64,000 bases of DNA from Artemia franciscana (Eukaryota; Arthropoda; Branchiopoda; Anostraca; Artemiidae). The stretch lies in assembly GCF_032884065.1 (NCBI RefSeq), contig NC_088868.1:60001-124000 (forward strand), in the 5' to 3' direction. Positions 24,260 through 33,905 of the stretch are shown here, one piece after another. Under the pieces are notes generated by a model. It worked only from the letters and a program-made list of their open reading frames with translations. It was not told the DNA's origin and made no database searches. The number at the start of each line of letters is the position of its first letter. The first letter of the stretch is position 1. Made by a program: the position numbers and the translations under genes.

Positions 24260-24645
24260 CAAACAAATAAAGAAATAATACATTGTGCCCACATCTGCCT
24301 ACCTCTTCGGGTCTTACTTTTCAAGTAATGATTTTCTTTGACATTTGAAGAAGCATTGCCAAAAAAAGAAGGCTGAATAAAAGGGCAGGGAGGTTGTCTA
24401 AAAAAACAGAAAAGAGTCGAAAAGAGCTGAAAACAATCAGGAATCAAGTTGCACTATACTCTTAACCTTTCAAAGACATGGGAAGAAACCAAAGACGACG
24501 GTGACGGCAATCTTTTTCAGTTCTGGAGACACAATCGCCATAAAATTCCGTACATCGCCACACTTGCCAGGAAGTTATTACCTATTTCTGCAACTAGTGT
24601 GACCGCAGAAAGACTATTTTTGTTGTAATTCTGATATTGACGTAG
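24260..24645 (+). pseudogene. hAT transposase remnant 1 (C-terminal dimerisation segment)
   Basis: The frame at about 24500-24630 reads LFQFWRHNRHKIPYIATLA, then RKLLPISATSVTAERLF, the conserved end of the hAT dimerisation domain (family pattern: LP..ATS...ER.FS). A frameshift follows ERLF relative to the second copy. Upstream, in another frame with a stop, SSNDFL*HLKKHCQKK resembles the His end of a BED zinc finger, suggesting an internally deleted hAT. It is embedded between family C units and is dead. Confidence 0.7.
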
Positions 24646-24889
24646 AAGAGAAGAGAAGAGATGATGGAAGTGAGGGGGAATTGTTTCCCTCCAATCACTT
24701 TTGGCTATTAAAAAAGGTCCTTTCAATTTCCAATCAAATAAGCCTTTTTTGAAGTTTCTACGACAACAAATGGCCATCTCAAAATTCTATCTGATGCATT
24801 TTGGGAAAATACGAGGTGAGGGGTATCCGCCCTCCGATCACTTTGAATATTAAAAAGGGTATTAGAACTTCTGATTACCAATCAAGTGT

Positions 24890-25080
24890 GCCTACTTATT
24901 CAGTTGGCAACCTTCTTCAGTTCTGGAGACACAATCGCCATAAAATTCCGTACATCGCCACACTTGCCACAAAGTTATTACCTATTCCTGCGACTAGCGT
25001 GACCGCAGAAAGACTATTTTTTGGTGGTAGTTCTGATATTGACGTAGAAGAGAAACAGCCTCAGTCCACACAGAGTGAAT
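24890..25080 (+). pseudogene. hAT transposase remnant 2 (C-terminal dimerisation segment)
   Basis: This is nearly identical to the first remnant over about 150 bases: LLQFWRHNRHKIPYIATLA, then TKLLPIPATSVTAERLFFGG, SSDIDVEEKQPQSTQSE and a stop at about 25081. ATSVTAERLF is the diagnostic hAT block. The frame here is intact to the stop, so this copy is less damaged than remnant 1. Its left flank is family C sequence, and the region after the stop (25085-25300) is AT-rich, perhaps the former 3' end. Confidence 0.75.
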
Positions 25081-25529
25081 AAGTTGATTTTCATTCAAAA
25101 TAGCTATAACCACATCCTGCAGTTCAATATATTTCTGAAGTTTGCCTGAAGGAGATTTTTTTTTCGATTTACACTAGTATTTGAAGATAAACGAGGAATT
25201 TTATGATCCGGTATTCGAAGTTTTGTATATAATTTTCTACGAATAAAAATACTTCTAATTTTGATAATTAATTATGTTAGGAATATATAGATATTAGATA
25301 TTTCAACTATTCTGCAAAAGTTCTGAAATGCTACAGCCATTTCATTTCTACTTCTCTTGATGAACAACGAAGAAGACCAGTGTCCAGCGAGTGACTCACG
25401 AAGTTTCTACCTAATGAATATCCCCAGAACTGTTGTAGATTAAAGATGGGATTTGAGAAAGACTGATCAAAAAATAAATGTTTCCGGTCAACAATAATCG
25501 CGTCGGCCTTCCCTTATAGATACGACACC

Positions 25530-25760
25530 GGGGACTAGTGGTAATTGTAGTAGCAGTGTTAGCAAACAAATAATCCCTTTTTGATCATGATCCTTATCGT
25601 TTCCTGAAAGTTCCAAAGTGATATACCCAGTCATTCATAAGTTACGCCCTTTTTAACATGTTTTGATTTAGTTCAGCACTCTCCTCAACATTCTCTGAAA
25701 GAATCATCTGTTTTCCCTTAGTCTTTTTGGAAAATGAACTTCTAACATGAATACCTCTTT
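25530..25760 (+). repeat. Family G unit inside the family C array
   Basis: The order gtagtagcagtgttagcaa, cctttttgatcatgatcctt, cctgaaagttccaaagtgat, gttttgatttagttcagcac and tctctgaaag matches the 21411-22320 units. Its right junction passes into family C exactly as near 22330. Confidence 0.65.
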
Positions 25761-27464
25761 CAGTAACAGTGTGTTTGGGAAAATGGTGGGAGTGGGAGGG
25801 GGGTTAGTTGCTCCCCTAATCACTTTCGACTGTTTAAAAAAAGCACTAGCCGTTTCAATTTTCAATCGAATGAGCCTTTTTCGAAGTTCCTACGACAACA
25901 AATGGGCATCTTAAAATTTCTATCAGATACATTCGGGAAAATACAAGGTGTGTGTTGGGGGGGGGGGGTATCCACCCTCCCATCGCTCTTATTCCAAAAA
26001 GGGCACTAAATCTTCTGATTAGCAATCCAACAAGCCTCTTCAGAAGTGCGCACGATCACCCTTTCTATATAAACCTTATTTGCCCCCGGGGCATAACTTA
26101 CAACTTAGCCTGAGGGCTGTAGGAGAGTTATCATCCTCAGAGACAGAATTTCCAGACCTTTTAACTACGTTGAACAAAATGGCTATCTCGAAATTTTGAT
26201 TGAATGTGTTTGGGGAAAGTATGGGCGAGGGAGGGAGGTTAGTTGTCCTCAAACCACTTTCGACTATTGAAATGGGCACTAGCCCGTTCAATTTCCAATC
26301 AAACGATCCTTTTTAGAAGTTCCTACGACACCAAATGGTCATTCCAAAATTTCTATCGGATTCATTTCAGAAAAACACGAGGTGTGTGTGTGTGGGGGGT
26401 TTATCCGACCTTCGACCACTTAATCTTATACAGGTCACTAGAACTTCTGATGACCAATCCAATGAGCCCCCTCCGAAGTTCCTGCAGTCACCCTTTATAT
26501 ACAAACCTTACAACCCATGCCCTGCATAACTTACAACCCATGCCCTGAGGGTTGAGGGGGAGGGGCATCCTCAAAGACATAATTTCTAGGCCTTTTGACT
26601 ACACTGAACAAAATTGCTATCTCAGAATTTTGATTTAAGTGTTTGGAGAAATGGTGGGCGTAAGAGGGAGTTAGTTGCCCTCTAATCACTTTTGACTATT
26701 AAAAGGAACACTAGCCCCTTCGATTTTCAATCTAATAAGTCCTTTTAGAAGTGTCTACGACAACAAATGGCCATCTCGAAATTTGTATTAGATACATTAG
26801 ATACATATCTACCCTCTGTTCATTCTGAATCTTAAAGAGGGCACTAGAACTTTTGATTACCAATCCAATGAGACCCCTCCGAAGTTTATACGATCACCCT
26901 TTCTATAAAAACCTTAAATGTCCTCAGGGCATAGCTTACAACCCTGAGGTCTGTGAGGGGGGGTGTCATCCGCAAAGGCATAATTTTCGTATAACAAAAT
27001 GGCTATCTCAAAATTTTGATTGAACGTGTTTTGGGGAAATGGTGGGTGTGAGGGGGGGAAGGGTAATCACTTTCAACTATTAAAAAGGGCATTTTTTCTC
27101 TGTAATTTTAAAACAATAAAATAGTATTAAATATTTATTATTATGTTTTTTTTATTAAATATAAATATAAAATTACTTTAATTATAATCTAAAAAATATT
27201 TATAGCCAGAAGGGAAACAAATCCAAACAACTGTTATCAAAAAAAGTATTATAATCAATACCAAAGCATGATTTGGTATCTAAACTAATCTTTAGGAAGT
27301 AATGTGAGCATATTATAATTAGAATGCTAGCCCTTTCAATTTCCAATCGAATGAGCCCTTTCAATTTCCAATCGAATGAGTCCTTTTCGAAGTTTCTACG
27401 ACAACTCCTTCGATACGAAGGGACCTAGTCTTAAAAAAAGGGCCTGGTCTGAAACCTCGATTAA

Positions 27465-28775
27465 GTGCTAATTGTTTCCAGCGACAGGATTTAACTGTGA
27501 AGTTTCAATGACTCTAGTTAAAATATGTAATATGTTTTCTATGTATTTTCAGTTGCATGATTCATTTTATCAGCAAAAAAATGGATTATCCATGGGGGCA
27601 CCTTTATCTGGGCTACTGGCAAATATTTATGTCCAGAACCTTGAAAACTGGGCATTAAATTCTTATTTTCTAAAACACGTCTATTGGGGTCGCTATACGG
27701 ATGACGTAATTTCAGTTTGGAATTATGGGGAAGCTGAACTTCGGGGCTTTTTAGACCATCTTAATACTTATGACCGAAATTTGCAGTTCACCCTAGAAGT
27801 TGAAATTGAAAATATACTGCCGTTTTTAGATGTGTTAATTATTCGTAATACTGATAAACTGGATTTTGCTATCTATTGAAAGCCAACGCAAAACAATAGA
27901 TTCATTTTAATTCAAATCACCCCCCCCCCACACACACACACACAAGTTAAAAGAACAGTCGTAACTTCTCTCATTGATCGTACCCTGAACATTTGCTCCA
28001 ATTCATATATAAATGCCGAAATAAATTGTATCAGAGATATTCTTTTTGGCAATGGAAACCCCATTCCTTTTATCAATAAATCAATTAACCGTAGACTAAA
28101 AAGACATTCCCGTAAAATCGAAGACGATCTTTCACAATGTGAGGCTACTGATAAACCCTTAAATATTATCTATCTTCAGTATATCCCAAAAATTACAACA
28201 AAATTAAAAAATATTTGCACAAAAAATAATCTGTATGTAGTTGTTACTAATAATTTTAAAATCATTAATTTCTTAAATTCCGGTAAAGATAAAACCCCAA
28301 GGAGGGTCTTGCCAAAGAGGGGCCTATCAAATACCTTGCGACTGTGGAGATTACTATGTTGGCAGGACCCACCAGAATCTAGAAAAACGGCTACACCAGC
28401 ATAAAAAAGATATAGACAAGGCATTAATTTCAAATAGTTCTAATTACTAATTTGATTCTGCTTTAGGTTGGCATATATTTAATATGGCTCCCATACGATA
28501 CTTATTGAAAAATCTTCACTCATCAATACTGATTTGGGGATAAAACAGGTGGTTTGGGAATCAATCGAAATTAGTCTCAAAATAAATAAAATTTCTTTGA
28601 ATACAGACTTGCGGGAGTACTCCCTAAATTCTTTATACTCAAACCTAATTAAAAATAATCTAACAACACATTTCACTAAACCAATTTATAATAGTATTGT
28701 ACCAGTTACAAAAAGACCTTTAAGGCGGGCTGCCAAAAATGCAAGGTTAGCCTTGAAAACTTGCATTTAATCATT
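27465..28775 (+). pseudogene. Penelope-like element: reverse transcriptase plus GIY-YIG endonuclease (5'-truncated, decayed)
   Basis: The frame 27472-27879 encodes the second half of a Penelope-type reverse transcriptase: QQKNGLSMGAPLSGLLANIY (motif B), GRYTDDVISVW (catalytic YxDD) and LQFTLEVEIENILPFLDVLI (motif D/E region). It stops at a TGA where the family usually has Arg, followed by KPTQNNRF, consistent with CGA to TGA decay. A C-run/(AC)n slip near 27918-27942 shifts the frame. The linker then reads TSLIDRTLNICSNSYINAEI and IPFINKSINRRLKRHSRK. After another shift, 28325-28450 encodes YQIPCDCGDYYVGRTHQNLE then KRLHQHKKDIDKA, the GIY-YIG-type endonuclease with its CxC linker. The C-terminal part (28534-28770) follows. 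The 5' part of the RT is missing; the left junction is with family C. Confidence 0.9.
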
Positions 28776-28923
28776 TTGTTCTGTTTTATTTGAATGAATT
28801 TATCATCTCACTTCATTCTATTTATCAGGCCTGGTTGAACTTCCTTGAAGTAAGGATGCTAGAACTGTTTTTAAAAAGTTTTTATAAAACATTATTAGTT
28901 TTAATTCTCACATTTTAATTTAA

Positions 28924-29041
<118 letters not shown>

Positions 29042-29042
29042 T

Positions 29043-29083
29043 GTGCTGAAGACGGCCCTTGGACACAAGGCCGAAATATCCAC
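29043..29083 (+). ncRNA. Hammerhead-ribozyme-like motif
   Basis: The sequence reads GTG-CTGAAGA-C-[hairpin]-GAAA-TATC-CAC. CTGAAGA (29046-29052) fits CUGANGA. GGCC...GGCC (29054-29057 with 29069-29072, extended by TTG/CAA) forms stem II, and GAAA (29073-29076) fits the second core box. GTG (29043-29045) pairs with CAC (29081-29083) as stem I. Stem III would be a minimal A76-U79 pair with C80 as the cleavage nucleotide. One extra C (29053) between box 1 and stem II departs from the classical core. Penelope-like elements are known to carry hammerheads, which fits the location; activity is unproven. Confidence 0.45.
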
Positions 29084-30189
29084 TGAATTGATTTCCACTG
29101 TCTTGAAAAGATTTTCCCTATTGTTTCTACTTTGTGTTTGTTTGACATATTATTGGAATCTAGGGAAGCCGTGAGACCCCTCCCCCCTTTTTGAGCCACT
29201 GAGAGCATCGCTTGCTTCATTCATAATAGCTAATGTTAAAGTAAATTAAAAAGTTTTTCTAATGGAAAAACGGCGAAGTATGTTTTTCCATTAGAACTTA
29301 TTTCAAAACACTTCGATTTTATAAAATTAATTCCTTTGAAAGAGCACTATATCTAAGAATTCATTAGAATGAACCTTCTTTTGACAATCACGGACTATAT
29401 ACTTAAATGGTGACTTGCTTGACAATTCTTCTCTAAAACAAGCAAGAAAATTTATATTTTGTGGATATTGCTTTGACAGAACCCCTTATCGAGGGAGTTA
29501 ATTTTCTATTTTTATAACTAATGCTGTTTTTACAATAATTGCTCTTTTTGAATACCGTGGAACATACAATAAATAAGTTTCTCCTCTCCACAACAAAAAG
29601 TGACAGCAAGAGAATAAAACGAATAAAAAGTATATTATTAAGAAGCAGTGTCTTAAAAGTAAGGAGCAAACCCAGGATAATATTAGCTTAAACTCTAAAA
29701 AAGCTAGTTTTGATTTAAATTAATGCATCAAAGGGTTTCCTTTTTAATGCTGATTTGTAACATATAAAGTTCAATCAGTTAGAAATTTAATGTCAAAAGC
29801 TACGAGCTTCAATAATTTTCTGAATGAAGGGTACAGTGTGAGCCCTAGGGAGCCTATTTGAGAGAGAACATTCCTCTCTCAAATTGATGGGATTATAATT
29901 AAGTTTTGATGATTATACCTAATATCTCGCTAAATAATATATTTGTGTTGAAGCATTGGTGTGCAAAAACTAAGGGTACTTGTCTGTTAAACTAAACACA
30001 CTATTACGCTGCATAAGATCTGACAAAAACCGGTTTGCCTCTCTGGGGTCGATTATGGTTTGCTTATTTAGCGTGAAAAAAAAAAAACAAACTCCGATGT
30101 ATGCATACTTTTATGAAATATTTAATATATAGAGGTGGTTAGGGGTTAGGCATTGTAATAATGCGTTCTGCGCGACCTGCTTTTCATAA

Positions 30190-30340
30190 TTCTTTGTCGT
30201 AGTTTCCATAATTTTGTTTTTATAGCATTATATTATCATCATGTTTTGGTATACTTCATTAGGATTACCCTAACTTCAATTCTTGGGCGTGTTTCGCTTA
30301 ACAGCAAGCACCAAATTAAATTTCAATTTAAACACTCCGT
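30190..30340 (+). repeat. Family B-related repeat copy
   Basis: gtttccataattttg, tagcattatattatcatcat, gttttggtatacttcattag and gattaccctaactt recur at 50205-50290 and, in part, at 40420-40480. Confidence 0.5.
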
Positions 30341-30379
30341 TTTGAGGGTCGCCGTCTTAGAAATTAGGATTAGTATGGG

Positions 30380-31110
30380 TAAACTATAAAAAAATTAAAT
30401 AAGTTTTTTCTCAAAAAGAAATAATGAGCGACATTAAAACTATCTAAACAACATTTAATTGGTCCATACCAACAACAAACATAAGCCGTATACAGAGCAA
30501 ATGTTCGGTTTATTATGTTCCCCAAAAACATCAGATGAAAATTTTAAGATAGTTATTTTATTTAGCATAGTTGAAAGGTCCAAAAGCTATGCTTCTGGGG
30601 ATGACGAGACCCCCCCCAGCCCCTGGGGAAAGGGGAGAAAGTTGTAAAATTTGTCATTGTTACATACAAGGGGTTTTTCTGCTGTCCATCTGTTTACTAA
30701 CAATTTTAGCAAACGGGTTTTTGTTTGGACAGTGGAAACAGAATTGGTAGCTAACAAAACTAAATTCCCCAACAATTTTCTCAACAATCTTCAACAATCG
30801 TTCGATTTGTTAAAAATATTCTTTAAAAATGTTAGCTAACAGTTTTTAGTTGAACCGCGGAAACACTATTGGTTTTAATGTTAAAAATACAGGTTTTTGT
30901 TTGGACGGCTAAAAAAAACCCTATTGAGTTATTGAAAAACACACAAATATTTATTCAGGGGACGGATTTTCAACGCGGTGGATTTTCTGGATGGATAATT
31001 TCACGGGGGAAAGAAAGTTCCCGGGAGATATTGGAGTTCTCCATGGGAAATTTTACCCAGGTGGATTTCCAGGTGTGATTTGAGGAACAGTCAGAAATAA
31101 AATAAGAAAA
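30380..31110 (+). repeat. Degraded family C/D fragments
   Basis: taatgagcgacattaaaact (30423) matches the family D end. gatagttattttatttagca, gcttctggggatgacgagac and cccctggggaaaggggagaa match the inner D/C segment. The rest is diverged. Frames at 30459-30647 and 30869-31078 are repeat artefacts. Confidence 0.5.
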
Positions 31111-31129
31111 CAAGTTTGTTCTAAGGATA

Positions 31130-31440
31130 CTAAGGATGCCAAGATGAAAGTATTCTTTGCCCGTGGGTCCACCTTATGTCTACCTCATACCCGAGAGCCA
31201 CATTTCTCTAAGATTTTTCTTTGGTTGTTTCAAAATTTAGAAGTTTTTATGCAAGCTGCACATTTTCGTTAGTACTGCCATGTAGAAATAAATGCGTGAA
31301 ACTAATTAGTTAAATTTAACAACTCTTTTAGCCCGTAGAAGTTCAAAAATTTGCAACCTGTTGGCACCCAGAGAGAACTACACCTTCAAATTAAGTTGCA
31401 CATGCTTAAGCTGGTAGTTGCCTTATGTTTTTCACTCATC
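31130..31440 (+). repeat. Dispersed repeat family A copy
   Basis: ctaaggatgccaagatgaaa, catttctctaagatttttct, ttagaagtttttatgcaagc, gaaactaattagttaaattt and cttttagcccgtagaagttc follow the same order as at 3238-3530. Confidence 0.55.
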
Positions 31441-31567
31441 TTTGCTCATCGTTTACCCAAATTTCTTCCTTTGATTTTGGCTGCTACAAAGCTGCATACC
31501 TGCACATGGCAGTCTTTTCATTAGGGTGAATCTAATTAGTTTTCGTATAATGCTAGTTTCTTACTTA

Positions 31568-31850
31568 GCCGTCCTAGGCTAGTGGTTAGAACTCCAGACT
31601 TGAAATCCAGAGGTAGGGGTTCGATTCCTGGTCTTTCTAGTTATTTGTTTTGGAACGGGGGTCAATGTTGTGACCTTTTTTTCGACCCGTCTCTAAATGT
31701 GTACCTGGAAAAATCTGAGGGAGAAACACGGGAAGCGTCGGCTGATTTGGCCCGAACCACGCATTGAACTCCCGGCCGAAGGTACCAAATCAAAAGATCG
31801 TCACCTGCGCAACGCAGATTAGTGGTCAGTATGCAATTTTTCCCCCCTAT
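31568..31850 (+). mobile_element. tRNA-derived SINE, copy 1
   Basis: The head (31568-31640) is tRNA-like: A box taggctagtggttag, anticodon-loop-like gacttgaaatc (as in Ser-UGA tRNAs) and B box ggttcgattcc. The acceptor stem does not close, so it is not a working tRNA. The body shares with the SINE at 33037-33330 (opposite strand) the blocks acgggggtca, tctaaatg(g/t)gtacctgg, aaatctg(a/g)gg and ggc(t/c)gaagg. Confidence 0.7.
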
Positions 31851-32066
31851 CTTAAATAATGTTCAATATGTTTCTCGGAAATTAGTATCTTAGAGTGATA
31901 AATTCCATGTTAATACTCGTAAACATGGCCAGAAATATGAACGAAGTATTTTTTCAAAACCAACAATGACCTTAAATGTTTAGGGCTGAAAACCCCCATG
32001 CCTTCTCAAGACCAGAATATTATTTAGACTTTACTGAAAACAAAATATAATTTAAGTGTTTTAAAC

Positions 32067-32273
32067 ATAACAGTTCAAAATAGGAATGAAACCTTTCCGT
32101 CGACAGTGAAACAAATATAAAATTTAACTGAATATTTCGGACACATATACAGTGTCCATCATCAGCAGTAAAACTGATGATGGACATTGCATATGTGTCC
32201 AAAATATTCAGTTAAAATTTTATATTTGTTTCACTGTCGATTAAAAGGTTTCACCCCTATTTTGAACTGTTAT
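32067..32273. mobile_element. ~207-bp palindrome of Penelope-terminus-like sequence
   Basis: The left arm (32067-~32163) and right arm (~32177-32273) are near-perfect inverted copies. Landmarks: ataacagttcaaaatagg / cctattttgaactgttat; gtttcactgtcga; ggacacatatacagtgtcc; and ctgatgatgg around a short loop. The arms resemble the sequence beyond the Penelope-like element (both contain ctga(a/t)ga..gg...ccgaaatat.ca), so this may be two terminal segments joined head to head. The frame at 32020-32202 on the minus strand is not considered coding. Confidence 0.75.
32127..32169 (-). ncRNA. Hammerhead-ribozyme-like motif (second locus)
   Basis: On the minus strand: ACTG (32169-32166), CTGATGA (32165-32159), T, then GGACAC-tgtatat-GTGTCC (32157-32139, perfect six-base stem), GAAA (32138-32135), TATT, CAGT (32130-32127). 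ACTG and CAGT pair as stem I. Stems I and II differ in sequence from the 29043 locus but keep pairing. The other arm of the palindrome (32174-32208, plus) has lost the G of GAAA. Confidence 0.4.
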
Positions 32274-32378
32274 ATTTTCGTCATGGAAAGGCAGTGTGGT
32301 CTTCGAAGTTCTTTAAGTGTTTTAACTAAGCTAACTTAACAAATTAAAAATTATTACGAATGTAAGAAATGAATATCA

Positions 32379-32379
<1 letters not shown>

Positions 32380-32450
<71 letters not shown>
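32380..32450. repeat. (TA)n microsatellite
   Basis: About 70 bases of pure TA repeats in the giant intron. Confidence 0.95.
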
Positions 32451-32454
<4 letters not shown>

Positions 32455-32861
32455 CTGTCAATCCAAATTCATTTTTTTCCTTCTGTAAAGTGCAAATCAT
32501 GTTCTGGTCTTGAGAAGGCATAGGGATTTCCAGCCTTGCGCATGGTAATTTCTAATCATTTTGATTTCACTCGGTTATTTATTGTAATTTCTGTTTGTTT
32601 TGGGTTGCAATTATTTATTGATGGTGATTTATGGTTGTTTTACGCTTGGAAGATTATTGAATTTATTTCTGCTCATTTTTTATTCAAAGTAGGTCTTTAC
32701 TTTCCTTTGAACTACTCTTTTTTGTGGAAAGTATTTTAAAAATCTCCCCGAATCAGTGGACATGAATATGTCCCCAGAAAATCCAAAAACATGTCATTTT
32801 AAACAAATTATGTCCATATTCTTCCTAGAACATGTCAATCTTGAAATCCCAAAAACTAGTA

Positions 32862-33905
32862 AGTAGATAGTAGATAGATAGATAGATACTTTATTTCGTG
32901 ATTAAACCGAACACAGGTATTTCACATAAGAAAAAAAAACACGTACACACTACAAAAAGAAGAAAAAAGAGAGAAAAAAGAATAGACACTATCTACAACA
33001 AAACATAAACACTAACTAAAAGTCAAGTCTCTTCGTAAAAAAAGGTAAATGTTACGGCATCAGACTTTACAGTCCCTACCGGCGGTGCTGATCTCCGTTT
33101 CTTGGCCCTTCAGCCAGGAAGTGCAATGGGGGGTTGAGGGCCAACCATCCTGTGGTTTCGCACACCCTTCCTGTTAACCTTCCCCAGATTTCTCCAGGTA
33201 CCCATTTAGAGCTGGGTCGACTCTGGCTAAGCTTACAGAGTCACGCCACTGACCCCCGTCCCAAACTGAACAATTGGGTACACTGGGATTCGAACCCGCG
33301 TCCTTTCAGACAAAGGATCCCTAACCCAGTGTCAAGTCTCTTCGTGCAGGATAAAAATCTGTTTACAATAGTCCGAACTCTATTATTTCTAATTACCAGC
33401 GACAAAGAAAACGGCACACTTATTTCACATCATCAAATAGAAGATGACTACATGTTTCTTTTAGACCGCACAAGCACAATGGAGAGTCAGCTTTTTCAAC
33501 CCTATTTAAAAAATAAAGCAATCTACTATGCCCTGTAATAATCTGTGTTAATCTGCTATTTGGGGGGATTTTTGATGCAGAGATAAGGTCATCTTTATTT
33601 TGAAAAAAAAAGTTAGCCGGCCATGTGCTAACATAATTTTTAAACTCATCAAACCATTGTGCATACAAAAACTCACTTAAAGATTCACGGTCTATATGAA
33701 AGGGCTGAGATGTACTAAAATCATTAAAGGAAGAACTTTGCAATAATTTGGCCAGTATAATGTAGTTAAATATATTTAGTGCTAAATAAAGAGTTTTAGC
33801 ACCACTTTGGTGAAAAGTGACTTTTATTACAAAAATATATATCCAGTAGGGAAATATTTTGTTTTGTGTCATAAATTTGCAAAATGTGTCCATTATATGT
33901 CCCAA
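32862..33905 (-). pseudogene. LINE 3' end: ORF2 C-terminal domain and tail, split by a SINE
   Basis: On the minus strand the frame 33420-33905 contains NSRLTQIITGHSRLLYFLNR then ADSPLCLCGLKETCSHLLFD. This is the C-terminal region of I/Jockey/R1-like ORF2 proteins (TGH...YL.R....C.CG..ET..HLLF) with its CxCx..Hx Zn-binding-like residues. It ends at a TGA after FDDVK; the frame beyond is broken. The element's 3' end is (TATC)n preceded by AATAAAG (plus-strand tagatagatagatactttatt, 32862-32895). A SINE occupies 33037-33330. The 5' part of the LINE is missing. Confidence 0.75.
33037..33330 (-). mobile_element. tRNA-derived SINE, copy 2, with exact 15-bp target duplication
   Basis: On the minus strand, the head carries gtctgaaaggacgcgggttcg with B box ggttcgaatcc. 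The body holds gggacgggggtcag, cgacccagctctaaatgggt, acctggagaaatctggggaa, ccccccattgcacttcctgg and ctgaagggccaa. It is flanked by perfect copies of gtcaagtctcttcgt at 33022-33036 and 33331-33345. Its 3' end on this strand is T-rich (tttaccttttttt). It is inserted in the 3' region of the LINE at 32862-33905. The plus-strand frame 33134-33538 over it is a shadow. Confidence 0.9.

Larger units (their letters stand above)
22330..27440 (+). repeat. Family C tandem array, ~550-bp units built of ~165-bp modules
   Basis: Seven or more units recur. Unit parts are: (a) gaacaaaatggctatctcaa...ttttgattgg, tgggcgtgagagggg, gttgccctccaatcactttt, actattaaaaagggcactag, caatcgaatgagcc; (b) gacaacaaatggccatctca, gggaaaatacgaggtgtg, tatccaccctccgatcac, aaaaagggcactagaac, aatgagccccctccgaagtt; (c) tatataaaccttat, ccccagggcataactta, gaggggggtgtcatcctcaaagac. 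Parts (a) and (b) are recognisably related to each other. Anchors of (a) are near 23032, 23455, 24070, 26180, 26612 and 27000; anchors of (b) are near 23180, 23617, 24768, 25900, 26335 and 26768. Two hAT fragments, a family G unit (25530-25760) and an AT-rich insert (27090-27320) interrupt it. No gene. Confidence 0.75.

Noticed and set aside
31568-31640. Genuine tRNA-Ser gene
   Set aside because: A and B boxes are good but the acceptor stem does not pair and a SINE body follows.
33134-33538. 134-codon plus-strand frame
   Set aside because: Antisense over a SINE and a LINE tail.
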